Positions 1 through 8,082 of a stretch of 64,000 bases of DNA are shown one piece after another; position 1 is the stretch's first letter; each line of letters begins with the position of its first letter. Under the pieces are notes generated by a model. It made no database searches, was not told the DNA's origin, and saw nothing but the letters and a program-made list of their open reading frames with translations. Origin of the DNA: Holtiella tumoricola (GTDB lineage: Bacteria; Bacillota; Clostridia; Lachnospirales; Cellulosilyticaceae); assembly GCF_027857615.1 (NCBI RefSeq), contig NZ_JAQIFT010000010.1, positions 92,430 through 156,429 of the forward strand, in the 5' to 3' direction. The translations under genes were made by a program, and so were the position numbers.

Positions 1-201
1 ACTCTATTATTATTTACAACATAAATAGATACTGTAAAGTGTCTATTCATACTTTCATATTCCCCTCTCTCAACCTATAAAATTTCTCACCAAATAAAAA
101 TATTATAAACTAATATAATCCTTTTATCATTATTTCATTAATTTCAGGAACTTTTTTATAAGAATATGCGTCTAAATTATCATATATAGGGAGGTCTAGA
201 G

Positions 202-648
202 ATGAAAAAACTATTATTAATTGTAATATGTATAATCACCTTGTCTCTTCTTGGCTGTAGCAAAAATACCCATCCCCCTCTTCCTACACTTCAACTCACA
301 TATAACGATCAGCAAATTCCAATTACTCAAGGTGGTTATCATTGGACTTATCAAACTGGCTTATTGACAAGTGAGAGCGTTGTTGCTGATGCTGCTAGCC
401 CTAGCCAAATTGCCCTTAAAATGGGTGGAACTATGATCACTCCATCAGCTAATATCTCTTTAAATTTTTCAACTATACCAACTGATGTAAAGATTTACTC
501 TTGGGTTGCTGAGTCTTCTACCCTTTATTCCACATCTACTGATAGTTTTGGCCTACCTTCTGAAGAGGGTACATATATCTTCGAGATTATCGGTACTTGG
601 CCTGAAGGCTCTGTCTCTTATACCACTAAACTTATTGTAAAGCCATAA
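202..648 (+). CDS. Small secreted lipoprotein of unknown function
   Basis: 148 residues. The N-terminus has a lysine pair, a hydrophobic stretch and the lipobox LLGC (Cys at residue 19), so the mature protein should be lipid-anchored to the outer face of the membrane. The remainder is rich in Ser, Thr, Tyr and Pro, looks like a beta-strand domain, and carries no motif I recognise. The start is supported by GGGAGG about 11 nt upstream. The gene stands alone and converges on the thioredoxin-like gene through a shared hairpin. The lipoprotein assignment is firm; the role is unknown. Confidence 0.8.
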   Translation: MKKLLLIVICIITLSLLGCSKNTHPPLPTLQLTYNDQQIPITQGGYHWTYQTGLLTSESVVADAASPSQIALKMGGTMITPSANISLNFSTIPTDVKIYSWVAESSTLYSTSTDSFGLPSEEGTYIFEIIGTWPEGSVSYTTKLIVKP

Positions 649-697
649 TAGAAGCACCATTAATGTTAGATCAACCAACATTAATGGTGCTTCTATT
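647..697. terminator. Bidirectional intrinsic terminator
   Basis: A 21-bp inverted repeat (647-667 and 677-697) with a 9-nt loop lies between two convergent genes. It is A-rich on the left and T-rich on the right, so it can end transcription from both sides. Confidence 0.85.
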
Positions 698-705
698 TAA
701 TCTTC

Positions 706-1026
706 TTACATCATTTTTATATATCGTACAAGCTTTGCTTCAAACTCCCTTAAATCTAAGTTCCGCCCTACTCTTAGACTTTCTCTTTCTTGTACAAATA
801 AAATCATAAGAGGGAGAGCATATACTTCAAAACTTGTTGCCACTTCAGGATATTTTTCACCATTAACTTCTATTGCCTTTATCTTTGGATATTTAGCAAG
901 AATATTCTCTACTTTCTCCTTAATCACTTCACAAGCACCACAAGCACTTCCTGTAAAGTAGACAACCACTAAGTCATGTGCTTTAATCTGTTCTTTTACT
1001 TCCTCTTGGTTTGTTATAGATTGCAT
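706..1026 (-). CDS. Thioredoxin-family protein
   Basis: 106 residues with a thioredoxin fold. A hydrophobic beta strand (VVVYF) precedes the redox motif CGAC at residues 29-32, and a typical 'ALPLMILF' segment follows, where the cis-proline is expected. There is no signal peptide, so it should be cytoplasmic and act as a dithiol-disulfide reductant or a specialised thioredoxin. CGAC differs from the classical CGPC, so the redox potential and partner are probably not those of housekeeping TrxA. The ribosome binding site GGAGGAG precedes the start. It is monocistronic. Confidence 0.8.
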   Translation of the reverse strand: MQSITNQEEVKEQIKAHDLVVVYFTGSACGACEVIKEKVENILAKYPKIKAIEVNGEKYPEVATSFEVYALPLMILFVQERESLRVGRNLDLREFEAKLVRYIKMM

Positions 1027-1555
1027 ATCATCTCTCCTCCTACGCCTATTTCTATTTACTTCATCTATCTTTATTGTTTATTTAAGTACTTTATAAATGT
1101 ATCTCTTTGTTCATATACTTTATTTTTACTTAGTTCTCTACATAGGTTAAAATATATTGTTTAATAATATCCCATTTTTTTATTTTATCCTCAAATAATG
1201 TATTATATCCAAATTTCTTTATTTCATAATTAAAAATAACCTGCATCTCTATGAAAGCAAATAAATATTTACTCGTAAAGTCATAAAATGTTCTATTATA
1301 TTATTTTTCAAAAATAATATCACCTTTTTGTGCAACCACTATTCCATTTTTGTTCCTATACTGCGAATATATTAAAATAGTTATTATACTCATTTCATCA
1401 GCAATATGTACAATTAACAACTTATCTTTTTATAAATATCTTACAATCCTCTATTCTTCCATCAAAAAATGTGACGGATTCTATCTTCTCATTTGTATAT
1501 ATAGGTTAGAGGTTAAAACAATGCTAACTCTTCTTTCTAAAGTATGACCTTTTTA
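1027..1555. other. AT-rich intergenic stretch, no gene seen
   Basis: Very AT-rich DNA. The only open frames are short, rich in Ile, Tyr, Phe and Ser, lack ribosome binding sites and look random. I see no convincing promoter or RNA gene here beyond the upstream region of the thioredoxin-like gene. Confidence 0.5.
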
Positions 1556-2078
1556 CCTCTTAAAAGTTTTTATATAATGCAAAGATGGGCTACTAAGAAC
1601 TCATCCTAGGCTGTTCTTTATAGCATTTCTTTATCTAAGAAAAGTTTTATATTTCTAGGTCCCCCTCTTACCTAAAATGTATATTATTTTTCTTAGGATT
1701 GAATTTCTGTTAGCTGTGGCAAACTTCAGAAATTCATTGCATTATCCATATGCCTCACTCTTTTTTAGCTAAACTTAAGCTTCTTTTAGAATTTCAAGTT
1801 CTTGTAGTCTATGTTTCTAATGTGCACAATCTTAAAAGTTATTTAACTAGCAACTTATCGTGATCTATGCCTTGCATCCTTTCACTAATAGACGCTTACT
1901 TAAGTCACTTACAAGACCATCCACTTATAAGTCATAGTTTACAAAAGCCTCATTCACTTTGAAGTTAAACCTAGCTTATTTCGTGAGCACTTTGCCACAC
2001 AACAATAAAGCTAACCTAAACCTGTCCATTTGATAAAAGGGGGAGACAGTCTTGGGTTAGCTTTTTGTTGTTTATTCT
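1556..2078. other. Non-coding block with inverted repeats: candidate structured RNA or element remnant
   Basis: This half-kilobase has a visibly higher GC content than the DNA to its left but no open frame longer than about 50 codons on either strand. It contains several inverted repeats. One has 9-bp arms (GAATTTCTG ... CAGAAATTC) around 1704-1737. There is a small hairpin GAAC...GTTC near 1598-1617. The strong hairpin at 2009-2062 ends the block. It could be a long non-coding RNA gene read on either strand or a decayed mobile element. I could not match it to RNase P, tmRNA, SRP, 6S RNA or any riboswitch. Confidence 0.35.
2009..2062. terminator. Hairpin between the non-coding block and the 163-aa gene
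   Basis: AAGCTAACC and GGTTAGCTT pair at the base, and an inner CTGTC/GACAG pair extends the stem. A T-rich tract (2061-2072) follows on the plus strand, and a weaker TTATTGTTG follows on the minus strand. It lies just beyond the stop of the minus-strand gene at 2097. Confidence 0.6.
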
Positions 2079-2096
2079 TATAAGCTCAATTTAAAT

Positions 2097-2588
2097 CTAT
2101 TTATTGCCTCTTTTGCTTCCACCCTGGCCCTTGCTTTTGCCTGGTGCTTGTCTTTTATCAAAGCCACTACGCCCTCTTCTAATATCTGATTCTTTCTTGC
2201 TTGGCGCTGCTTGGAAGGCTTTACTTACATTTTTAGCGTGCATTTCTGGCTTATCTGCTAACTTCTTTTTGAGACTTGTAATATGTTTAGTTGCCATATT
2301 AATAGTCCATTGTCTATCAATCATACGAACTTCAATACCTGTCTCATTGAAAAGTTCTTCATAGAGTTCATTACAACGTTGTACATTGTTTGCAACTTGT
2401 TGACCTTCTTCTTGTTGGCTTCTACGTTTTTTCTTTAAACACTCTCTTGCTTCTTGTTCATTTAAAAAGATGCAATTGTTAGGTACACGTTGCTCTTTTG
2501 CTCCTGCACCCACCATACATACTGACATTCTCTCATCTTTTCTTTTTACTTCACATTGAAGTACTTTATCTCCTAATACGCAATACAT
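2097..2588 (-). CDS. Basic hypothetical protein
   Basis: 163 residues, family not recognised. The N-terminal part (about 1-60) looks like a small folded domain with several Cys residues. A charged helical middle follows (KKKRRSQQEEGQQ onward). The last 40 residues are Lys/Arg/Gly/Ser-rich and probably disordered, which suggests nucleic-acid binding. That is inference from composition only. It is monocistronic and flanked by the hairpin near 2009-2062. Confidence 0.6.
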   Translation of the reverse strand: MYCVLGDKVLQCEVKRKDERMSVCMVGAGAKEQRVPNNCIFLNEQEARECLKKKRRSQQEEGQQVANNVQRCNELYEELFNETGIEVRMIDRQWTINMATKHITSLKKKLADKPEMHAKNVSKAFQAAPSKKESDIRRGRSGFDKRQAPGKSKGQGGSKRGNK

Positions 2589-2742
2589 CTGTCATTCCTC
2601 ATTTTATCTATAGATTTTTCTATAGTATACCATATTCTTCTAGTTTTTATCACACCTAAAGTCCTAGTTATTACTTAGCTTGTTTCATTCATCATGACTC
2701 GTTATAATATTTGATTTAATCTCCCCCCTACTGATGTTCTGC

Positions 2743-4119
2743 CTATACTAGTGGAATGATTATAATCACTTTTGCTCCCGATCTATCTTCTCTATTCATA
2801 AGTTTTAAACTTCCACCATGCAATACTATAATCTGACGTGCAATATGAAGTCCCATTCCGTAGTGCCCTTTACGCGACCTACTTTCTTCTCCCATATAAA
2901 ATTCCTTGCAAGCGTTTTGCAAATCTTGCTCACTAAAACCTTTTCCCTCATCTTGGATGATTATACTTAATTGTCTATATGCATGCTCTCCTATTGCATC
3001 AACTTCCATTGTTACCCTTGTCATTTCTTTTGTATGATCGATTCCATTGCTAATAATATTCATTACAGCTCTGTTCAAAAGTTCTTTATCAATATTTATC
3101 TTATATTCTTCAGTTCTATCTGCCACTTCAAATTGAACTTGTCTAACCTCAGCAAGTTGTCCACCTTGCTGGCTTACCTCTTCCATAAATGTCTTAAGGC
3201 TCACCCTTTTTCTATTTAATGTGCCTATTTCATCCGAATGAGAAATATCTAATAATAATGTCACATAGTCTTGGATCTGCTTGCTATTTTTCAAGATATA
3301 TCCACTATATTCTTTTTGTTCTTCATCTAATGTATCATCTTCAACAAGTAACTCTGCATTTCCTTTTATAATTGTAAGAGGTGTTTTAATATCATGTGCA
3401 ATGGCAGCCATTTGCTCTCTTTTCCTTTTTTCCAAATTCCACTGCACTCTAAGTGCATCGCCTAAAGCTTCCTTTAGTTGTTCGAGAGACTCACTAATCT
3501 CATTAAATTCCTTTATAGAAGTAGGTGCTACCTGAAAGTCTAAATTTTGATTTTTAATTTGTTCTACAGCCTCTTCTAAAGGGATAAGCGCACGCTTAAT
3601 TCTTTTAACATAAATACCAGATACAATACTTACTCCTAACACTATACTCCCTACTAATATAAGTATAAATAAAAGCTCTACATTAGGAAGATACTTTTCT
3701 AAAATAGGAGAGCTATAGTGTGCACCTATTCTATATAGTAATACGCACCATTGTTGTTTACCTTCCACTAAAATATATTGGGTTAGTCCATCTGGTTTAT
3801 CTCCAGTTTGCACATATAATCTTGCACGCTCTACTTCTGATGCCTTTAGATTTGTTCCTAATAAATTCTCCTCTATATCAAATAAGGCGTAACGACATCC
3901 ACCTGGTATATCCGCTAGGCTTATAGTTTCTTTTCCTCCTAATGTGTCACGTACCTTGAATACCTTCTGCTCCTCATAGTTAGCTGGCAAAATAAACTGT
4001 GTCTGTACAAGTATATTCATGACTAAAGATACAATGGCTAAGATTAGCAAACTGGTAGTGCCAATAACAATCATGTATTCTATAAAAATACTTTTAAGTG
4101 TTCTTTTTCTTATACCCAT
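2743..4119 (-). CDS. Sensor histidine kinase
   Basis: 458 residues. A transmembrane helix lies at about 13-36, an extracytoplasmic sensor region of about 110 residues follows, and a second helix lies at about 148-170. A HAMP linker leads to the HisKA domain with the phospho-acceptor H242 in AHDIKTPLTIIKGN. The HATPase domain has the N box (NIISNGIDHT), G1 (DEGKGFS) and a G2-like GMGLHIA. Its start overlaps the end of the response regulator by 10 nt, so the two are translationally coupled. A GGGGGA ribosome binding site lies inside the regulator. The signal is unknown. The OmpR/VanS-like architecture often senses envelope stress or antimicrobials. Confidence 0.92.
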   Translation of the reverse strand: MGIRKRTLKSIFIEYMIVIGTTSLLILAIVSLVMNILVQTQFILPANYEEQKVFKVRDTLGGKETISLADIPGGCRYALFDIEENLLGTNLKASEVERARLYVQTGDKPDGLTQYILVEGKQQWCVLLYRIGAHYSSPILEKYLPNVELLFILILVGSIVLGVSIVSGIYVKRIKRALIPLEEAVEQIKNQNLDFQVAPTSIKEFNEISESLEQLKEALGDALRVQWNLEKRKREQMAAIAHDIKTPLTIIKGNAELLVEDDTLDEEQKEYSGYILKNSKQIQDYVTLLLDISHSDEIGTLNRKRVSLKTFMEEVSQQGGQLAEVRQVQFEVADRTEEYKINIDKELLNRAVMNIISNGIDHTKEMTRVTMEVDAIGEHAYRQLSIIIQDEGKGFSEQDLQNACKEFYMGEESRSRKGHYGMGLHIARQIIVLHGGSLKLMNREDRSGAKVIIIIPLV

Positions 4120-4769
4120 TTATAACCAATCCCCCAAACTGTTTCAATAGGCACAAGGCCATAAGGTTTCAGCTTAATACGTATATTTTTGATATGCACT
4201 GTAATCGTACTCACATCACTTTCTCCCTCGTACCCATAGACCTTTTCATATATACTTTCTTTTGTAAAAACCTGTCCCTTATTATGAGCAAGATATTCAC
4301 AAATAAGATATTCACTTTTAGTTAAATTAATCTTCTCCCCATTCACTAACACTTCTTTGCCTGAAAGATCAAAGTCCAGCCCCGATACATGCAAAGTATG
4401 TTTTTTCTCCCGTTGCTCTCTCCTTAAATGCGCTTCTACACGCGCTCTTAACTCACCTGTACCAAAAGGTTTAGTTAAATAGTCATCTGCTCCTATACCT
4501 AATCCATACATAATATCATTTTCCATACTCTTTGCCGTTAAGAAAATAATAGGTACATCTACTTGATGACGTATCTGCTTGCAAAGCTCAAAGCCATCCA
4601 TTCCTGGCATCATCACATCTAATAATATTAAATCATAAAACCTATAGTCTTTTTCTAATACTTCATATGCTGAAAAGGCAGTGACAACTTCATGTCCTGC
4701 CTTCTTTAATACATTTGCAATTAGTTTTACTAAATCTGCTTCATCATCCACCACCAAAATCCTACTCAT
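4110..4769 (-). CDS. OmpR-family response regulator
   Basis: 219 residues. The receiver domain at about 1-115 has the acidic pocket VDDEAD, the phospho-acceptor D51 in LLLDVMMPGMDG and the conserved Lys in DDYLTKPFG. A winged-helix DNA-binding domain follows, ending in the typical ETVWGIGYKW motif. AGGAAG precedes the start. It is first in the pair with the kinase. I see no dedicated target gene, but the TraX-family gene directly upstream on the same strand is a candidate. Confidence 0.93.
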   Translation of the reverse strand: MSRILVVDDEADLVKLIANVLKKAGHEVVTAFSAYEVLEKDYRFYDLILLDVMMPGMDGFELCKQIRHQVDVPIIFLTAKSMENDIMYGLGIGADDYLTKPFGTGELRARVEAHLRREQREKKHTLHVSGLDFDLSGKEVLVNGEKINLTKSEYLICEYLAHNKGQVFTKESIYEKVYGYEGESDVSTITVHIKNIRIKLKPYGLVPIETVWGIGYKWV

Positions 4770-4938
4770 TGCACACTTCCTATCTTTATCCTACTCATTT
4801 CTCTTGGAACTCATCTTAACACCTTTAGTCTACACCTTTATACATCCTCATGAAAGCTCCATTTAATCAATTATATCTTATTCATTTGATATGTCTTATC
4901 CCTATAGAATCCTTTTAAAAATTGAGTTAAGGTTTCTC

Positions 4939-5823
4939 TTATCCTTTGAAAAATATAAAAGATAAAATGTAAAATACATAAACGTGAACTGGATAAAAGG
5001 CATAGAAGAATCCTTTCATACTACGTCCCCTTTGGCCGTTGTATAAACACATGAAAGGAATTGCAAAGATTCCTATCCACTCATAGTAAGTTGTAAATAA
5101 ATTGGCTACTGTAAGGTCTATTCCCATTAAAAGAGGCATTCCTATTGTCCATAGTAATGTAAATATCCCAAATACACTTATTTGAAGTACTTTACGCTTC
5201 TTGAAGCCATAAAGGATTAAACCTGCTATTACATAGAAGATTCCTCCTTCAACAAACATTGGTAAAGGTAAAACTGTTGTCATCACTAATCCTAATACTG
5301 GCATCATACTCATTGGTAATAAATAGGCTAGACAATTTGGTAATATCCCCACTGCTAAAAATGCTATACCCTGTACTCTTTTCTTCTGTTTCAAACACTC
5401 TATTCCTTCTATTAATATTAGAATAAGTGTAAACGTTGCAAAAATATTATTTATCGGATAAAATCCATCTGGCCTGCTGAGCCCAAAGGTTGCAATACAA
5501 TAATTAATCGTTCCCATCAAAACAGACATACCATACATACGTCGGATATATTTTTTTCGGCTACGTGTATGACTAAATCCTTCTAATACCATATATAAAA
5601 AGAGATACCCCGATATCCTCCCAAGTTGGGAAAATAATGTAGGCACTTGCCCTGTATACTCAAAGAAATAATGAATATGATCAAATACCATCAATACTAA
5701 TGCAATAACTTTAAGCTGAAATCCCGTTAAACCATTTTTCCATATTGGTACTACACTCCTATTTACACCCTCTTGTTGCTTCACTTCACTTACTAAATCT
5801 ATACATTGACCATTTTTCTCCAT
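4939..5823 (-). CDS. TraX-family integral membrane protein
   Basis: 294 residues with eight or nine hydrophobic segments. The opening 'LKVIALVLMVFDHIHYFF' and 'LGRISGYLFLYMVLEGF' match the TraX family (Pfam TraX). TraX N-acetylates pilin in F plasmids. Chromosomal Firmicute members are of unknown function and resemble acyltransferase-3 membrane proteins. I chose ATG at 5823, 8 nt after AAGGAG, over a GTG nine bases upstream. It lies upstream of the two-component pair on the same strand, separated by about 170 bp. Confidence 0.8.
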   Translation of the reverse strand: MEKNGQCIDLVSEVKQQEGVNRSVVPIWKNGLTGFQLKVIALVLMVFDHIHYFFEYTGQVPTLFSQLGRISGYLFLYMVLEGFSHTRSRKKYIRRMYGMSVLMGTINYCIATFGLSRPDGFYPINNIFATFTLILILIEGIECLKQKKRVQGIAFLAVGILPNCLAYLLPMSMMPVLGLVMTTVLPLPMFVEGGIFYVIAGLILYGFKKRKVLQISVFGIFTLLWTIGMPLLMGIDLTVANLFTTYYEWIGIFAIPFMCLYNGQRGRSMKGFFYAFYPVHVYVFYILSFIFFKG

Positions 5824-5913
5824 AAAAAACACTCCTTATCTTTTAACTGATGACCGGCATCTGTTTAATAGTATAAGGAGCATTTCTAAGGATTTTCTAA
5901 AGATTTATTTATT

Positions 5914-6294
5914 TTATTCAAGACCACATAACTTTCTAAGATAAGCTATGAGTTCTAAGCTTTGATTGAGATAGTCTTCATATTCGTCTGGCTCGAGCAA
6001 GACATAATCTTCACTCTCATAACGTCTATCATAATAACTATCTGTCAAAAACCTGGCAATACGTTTAAAATCCTGTAATTCAGGAAATGCCTCTTCAAGT
6101 TTAGCAATCATTGCTGAAAGACTATGACTACGCATAACTTCATTTGCATGTTCACGTACAAGATGTTTTAAGTATTTTTCTGCACACTGCTGGCAGTTGA
6201 CGATTGTAGGATCTTCCATCCCCTTTACATCTTTAATGTGTTGAATCAGTTCATAATCAGTGTTGGCAAAGTCAAGCATAGACCTATTCACCAC
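5914..6294 (-). CDS. HEPN-domain protein, partner of MNT nucleotidyltransferase
   Basis: 126 residues, all alpha-helical, matching the HEPN superfamily (Pfam PF05168). It has CAEKYLKHLV, RSHSLSAMIAKL and ARFLTDSYYDRRYESEDY, the last being the conserved Arg-Tyr region. HEPN proteins paired with MNT enzymes act as RNases or as substrates for nucleotidylation in toxin-antitoxin modules. A clear Rx4-6H RNase motif is not obvious here, so ribonuclease activity is uncertain. The GTG start at 6294 has AAGGAGG 6 nt upstream, inside the upstream gene. An ATG at 6279 is the alternative. The gene overlaps the MNT gene by 11 nt. Confidence 0.85.
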   Translation of the reverse strand: MVNRSMLDFANTDYELIQHIKDVKGMEDPTIVNCQQCAEKYLKHLVREHANEVMRSHSLSAMIAKLEEAFPELQDFKRIARFLTDSYYDRRYESEDYVLLEPDEYEDYLNQSLELIAYLRKLCGLE

Positions 6295-6643
6295 ACACCG
6301 CCTCCTTTAATGGCAGCATATATTTTGTAATTTCACTTTCAAATGAGAGTTTACTGGCTAACTCATAAAAACGTGCCTTATTATAAATTTTCACATCTAC
6401 TTCATAAGTGTAGTGTATTTTTTCCTCATAGTCTTCTCTTAAATCCATACGCAGCATCTTAGCTTCTTTCGGTGTTAAGGGTCTCTCTAATAAGATTAGA
6501 AGATCAATATCGCTGGTGGATTTAATTTCTCTTTTAGCATAACTACCAAAGAGATAAACTTCATACTCTCCAAGATCTAAAGCTTTAAAATGCTCATAGA
6601 CTGCTAAAAGTCTTTCTTGATAGATACTAGGAATATCAATCAC
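6284..6643 (-). CDS. MNT-type minimal nucleotidyltransferase
   Basis: 119 residues. The polymerase-beta-type motif GSYAKREIKSTSDIDLLI at residues 33-50 contains the GS pair and the catalytic Asp residues D46 and D48. A third acidic residue lies in YEVDVKIY. Enzymes of this size paired with HEPN proteins (MntA/HepT type) transfer AMP to the HEPN partner and act as antitoxin. Gene order (MNT first, HEPN second, overlapping) is the usual one. The GTG start has only a weak ribosome binding site, so the exact start is less certain. Confidence 0.87.
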   Translation of the reverse strand: MIDIPSIYQERLLAVYEHFKALDLGEYEVYLFGSYAKREIKSTSDIDLLILLERPLTPKEAKMLRMDLREDYEEKIHYTYEVDVKIYNKARFYELASKLSFESEITKYMLPLKEAVCGE

Positions 6644-6681
6644 CTGTTCTCATCTCTTTTCTTTTGTAGAATACGTATACT

Positions 6682-7005
6682 TTAAAAATGTTGACCATTT
6701 TCATAGTAACTACTTTCCTTAAGTGGCACAAAATATACTTCAAGACATGATATACCTGCTCCAAAGTATTTTGTAATACATTCTGCGACTTTATCTTGTA
6801 CTTCCTGACCACGTTCGAACCAGGCTACTTCAATAATTGTAGGAGGCTCTACTTCTTTACCTTCCAAAATAAAAGTAGTATGCATACATTCAAGTGTAAA
6901 GTAATCCTTTGGACAGCCCACAATCATTGCAAGATCATTTACAAGATCACGGCTTACTTGTTTTATTTTTGGCATTTGAATACCACGAATACGTAACATT
7001 GGCAT
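6682..7005 (-). CDS. DUF1904-family protein (tautomerase-like fold)
   Basis: 107 residues when started at ATG 7005, which has AAGGAGA nine bases upstream. An ATG at 7032 lies upstream of that site and has no ribosome binding site. The chosen start gives Met-Pro-Met-Leu-Arg, so after Met removal the protein would begin with Pro, as in the 4-oxalocrotonate tautomerase/MIF superfamily. The sequence resembles DUF1904 (PF08921), whose biochemical role is not established. It is transcribed in the same direction as the HEPN/MNT pair, 39 bp away, and might be cotranscribed. Confidence 0.78.
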   Translation of the reverse strand: MPMLRIRGIQMPKIKQVSRDLVNDLAMIVGCPKDYFTLECMHTTFILEGKEVEPPTIIEVAWFERGQEVQDKVAECITKYFGAGISCLEVYFVPLKESSYYENGQHF

Positions 7006-7110
7006 AATTCTATTCTCCTTTAAAATGTCCATAGTCTAATCTAGTCATCTCTTATCATATCATAAACAAGATTCTTTCGTTCAGATGAAAAAGTAAAAAG
7101 GAGGTTCCTA

Positions 7111-7896
7111 ATGTTGAATTTCTATATTAATAGTTTATACTTTGTACTTTATAGTATGCTAGGTTGGTTGTCTGAAGTTATCTATTGTTCTATTCCTAGA
7201 AAAAAACTTATTAATAGAGGCTTTTTAAATGGTCCCTACTGTCCAGTCTATGGATTTGGCGCACTACTTGTTATTCACTTTTTATGGCCTTTTTATCCCT
7301 ATCCTTTACTGGTATTTCTATTGGGTATTATAGTTACAAGTCTATTAGAATACATAACAAGCTTTCTCTTAGAAAAGCTCTTTCATGCCCATTGGTGGGA
7401 TTATTCTCAGCACCACTTTAATATTCATGGACGTGTCTGCCTACTTAATTCTACACTATTTGGCTTACTTTGTTTGATACTTGTCTATGGGATCCATCCT
7501 TTTTTGACTAAAGGAATCTTCAATATACCTAGTACGTTTCTCCCACTTATTGTGATGGGATTTAATATTATTTTGTGTGTAGATATTGTTGTAACGCTCT
7601 ACACCATTACATCTCTCAAAGACCGTGTTCATTCAATCTCTGAACTAAACACTACTTTGAAAGAAAAGTTGTATTTACTCGAAAATAAACTTTCATCTCT
7701 AGAAGAAAAACATTTACTCTCAGAAGGACAGCGTAACCTAAGGTGTGCTGAATTCATTACTTATCTTGAAAATGAAATGAATAAAAAAGTAGCTATTAAA
7801 AATATTCTCCATGACCGTCTATTAGATGCATTTCCTAGCTTTCACTTTATTCATCTTGAAGAGTACATTTCAAAACTACGTGATCGTCTAAAATAA
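7111..7896 (+). CDS. ABC_trans_CmpB-type membrane protein (PF06541)
   Basis: 261 residues. About five transmembrane helices fill residues 1-170. Conserved family features include LGWLSEVIYCSI, RGFLNGPYCPVYGFGA and the DYSQHHFNIHGRVCL stretch. The C-terminal 90 residues form a charged coiled coil (SISELNTTLKEKL onward). The family is annotated as a putative ABC-transporter type IV component, but no ATPase or substrate is proven. AGGAGG precedes the start. No partner ATPase gene is adjacent on this strand. Confidence 0.8.
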   Translation: MLNFYINSLYFVLYSMLGWLSEVIYCSIPRKKLINRGFLNGPYCPVYGFGALLVIHFLWPFYPYPLLVFLLGIIVTSLLEYITSFLLEKLFHAHWWDYSQHHFNIHGRVCLLNSTLFGLLCLILVYGIHPFLTKGIFNIPSTFLPLIVMGFNIILCVDIVVTLYTITSLKDRVHSISELNTTLKEKLYLLENKLSSLEEKHLLSEGQRNLRCAEFITYLENEMNKKVAIKNILHDRLLDAFPSFHFIHLEEYISKLRDRLK

Positions 7897-8015
7897 GTTT
7901 ATCCTAAAACTTTAATTTCAAACCACGTACATTTTCCATAGGGTATAAAAACACATTTTTTGCAAGTCCTAATGACATACCATTACATTTTAAAATCTGA
8001 ATTCATTTGATACCA

Positions 8016-8067
8016 AAAGAGGGTGTCACACAGTTAACCTCATTGGTTATTGTGTAACACCCTCTTT
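8016..8067. terminator. Intrinsic terminator downstream of the ABC exporter pair
   Basis: A long stem pairs AAAGAGGGTGT...AACC with GGTT...ACACCCTCTTT around a TCATT loop. A/T flanks on both sides allow termination of both convergent transcripts. Confidence 0.8.
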
Positions 8068-8082
8068 AGAATTTACTATTTT

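Noticed and set aside
976..1164. Open frame on the plus strand overlapping the thioredoxin-like gene
   Set aside because: No ribosome binding site, composition rich in Leu, Tyr, Phe and Ile as expected from AT-rich non-coding DNA, and antisense to a clear gene.
1350..1547. 65-codon open frame in the AT-rich region
   Set aside because: No ribosome binding site, random composition, no recognisable motif.
1700..1860. Possible transposase fragment in the plus frame
   Set aside because: Only about 50 codons between stops, no catalytic motif, no terminal repeats. Not enough to call an insertion sequence.
2104..2364. Leu/Pro-rich open frame antisense to the basic hypothetical gene
   Set aside because: Mirror of the Lys/Gly-rich tail on the other strand; no ribosome binding site.
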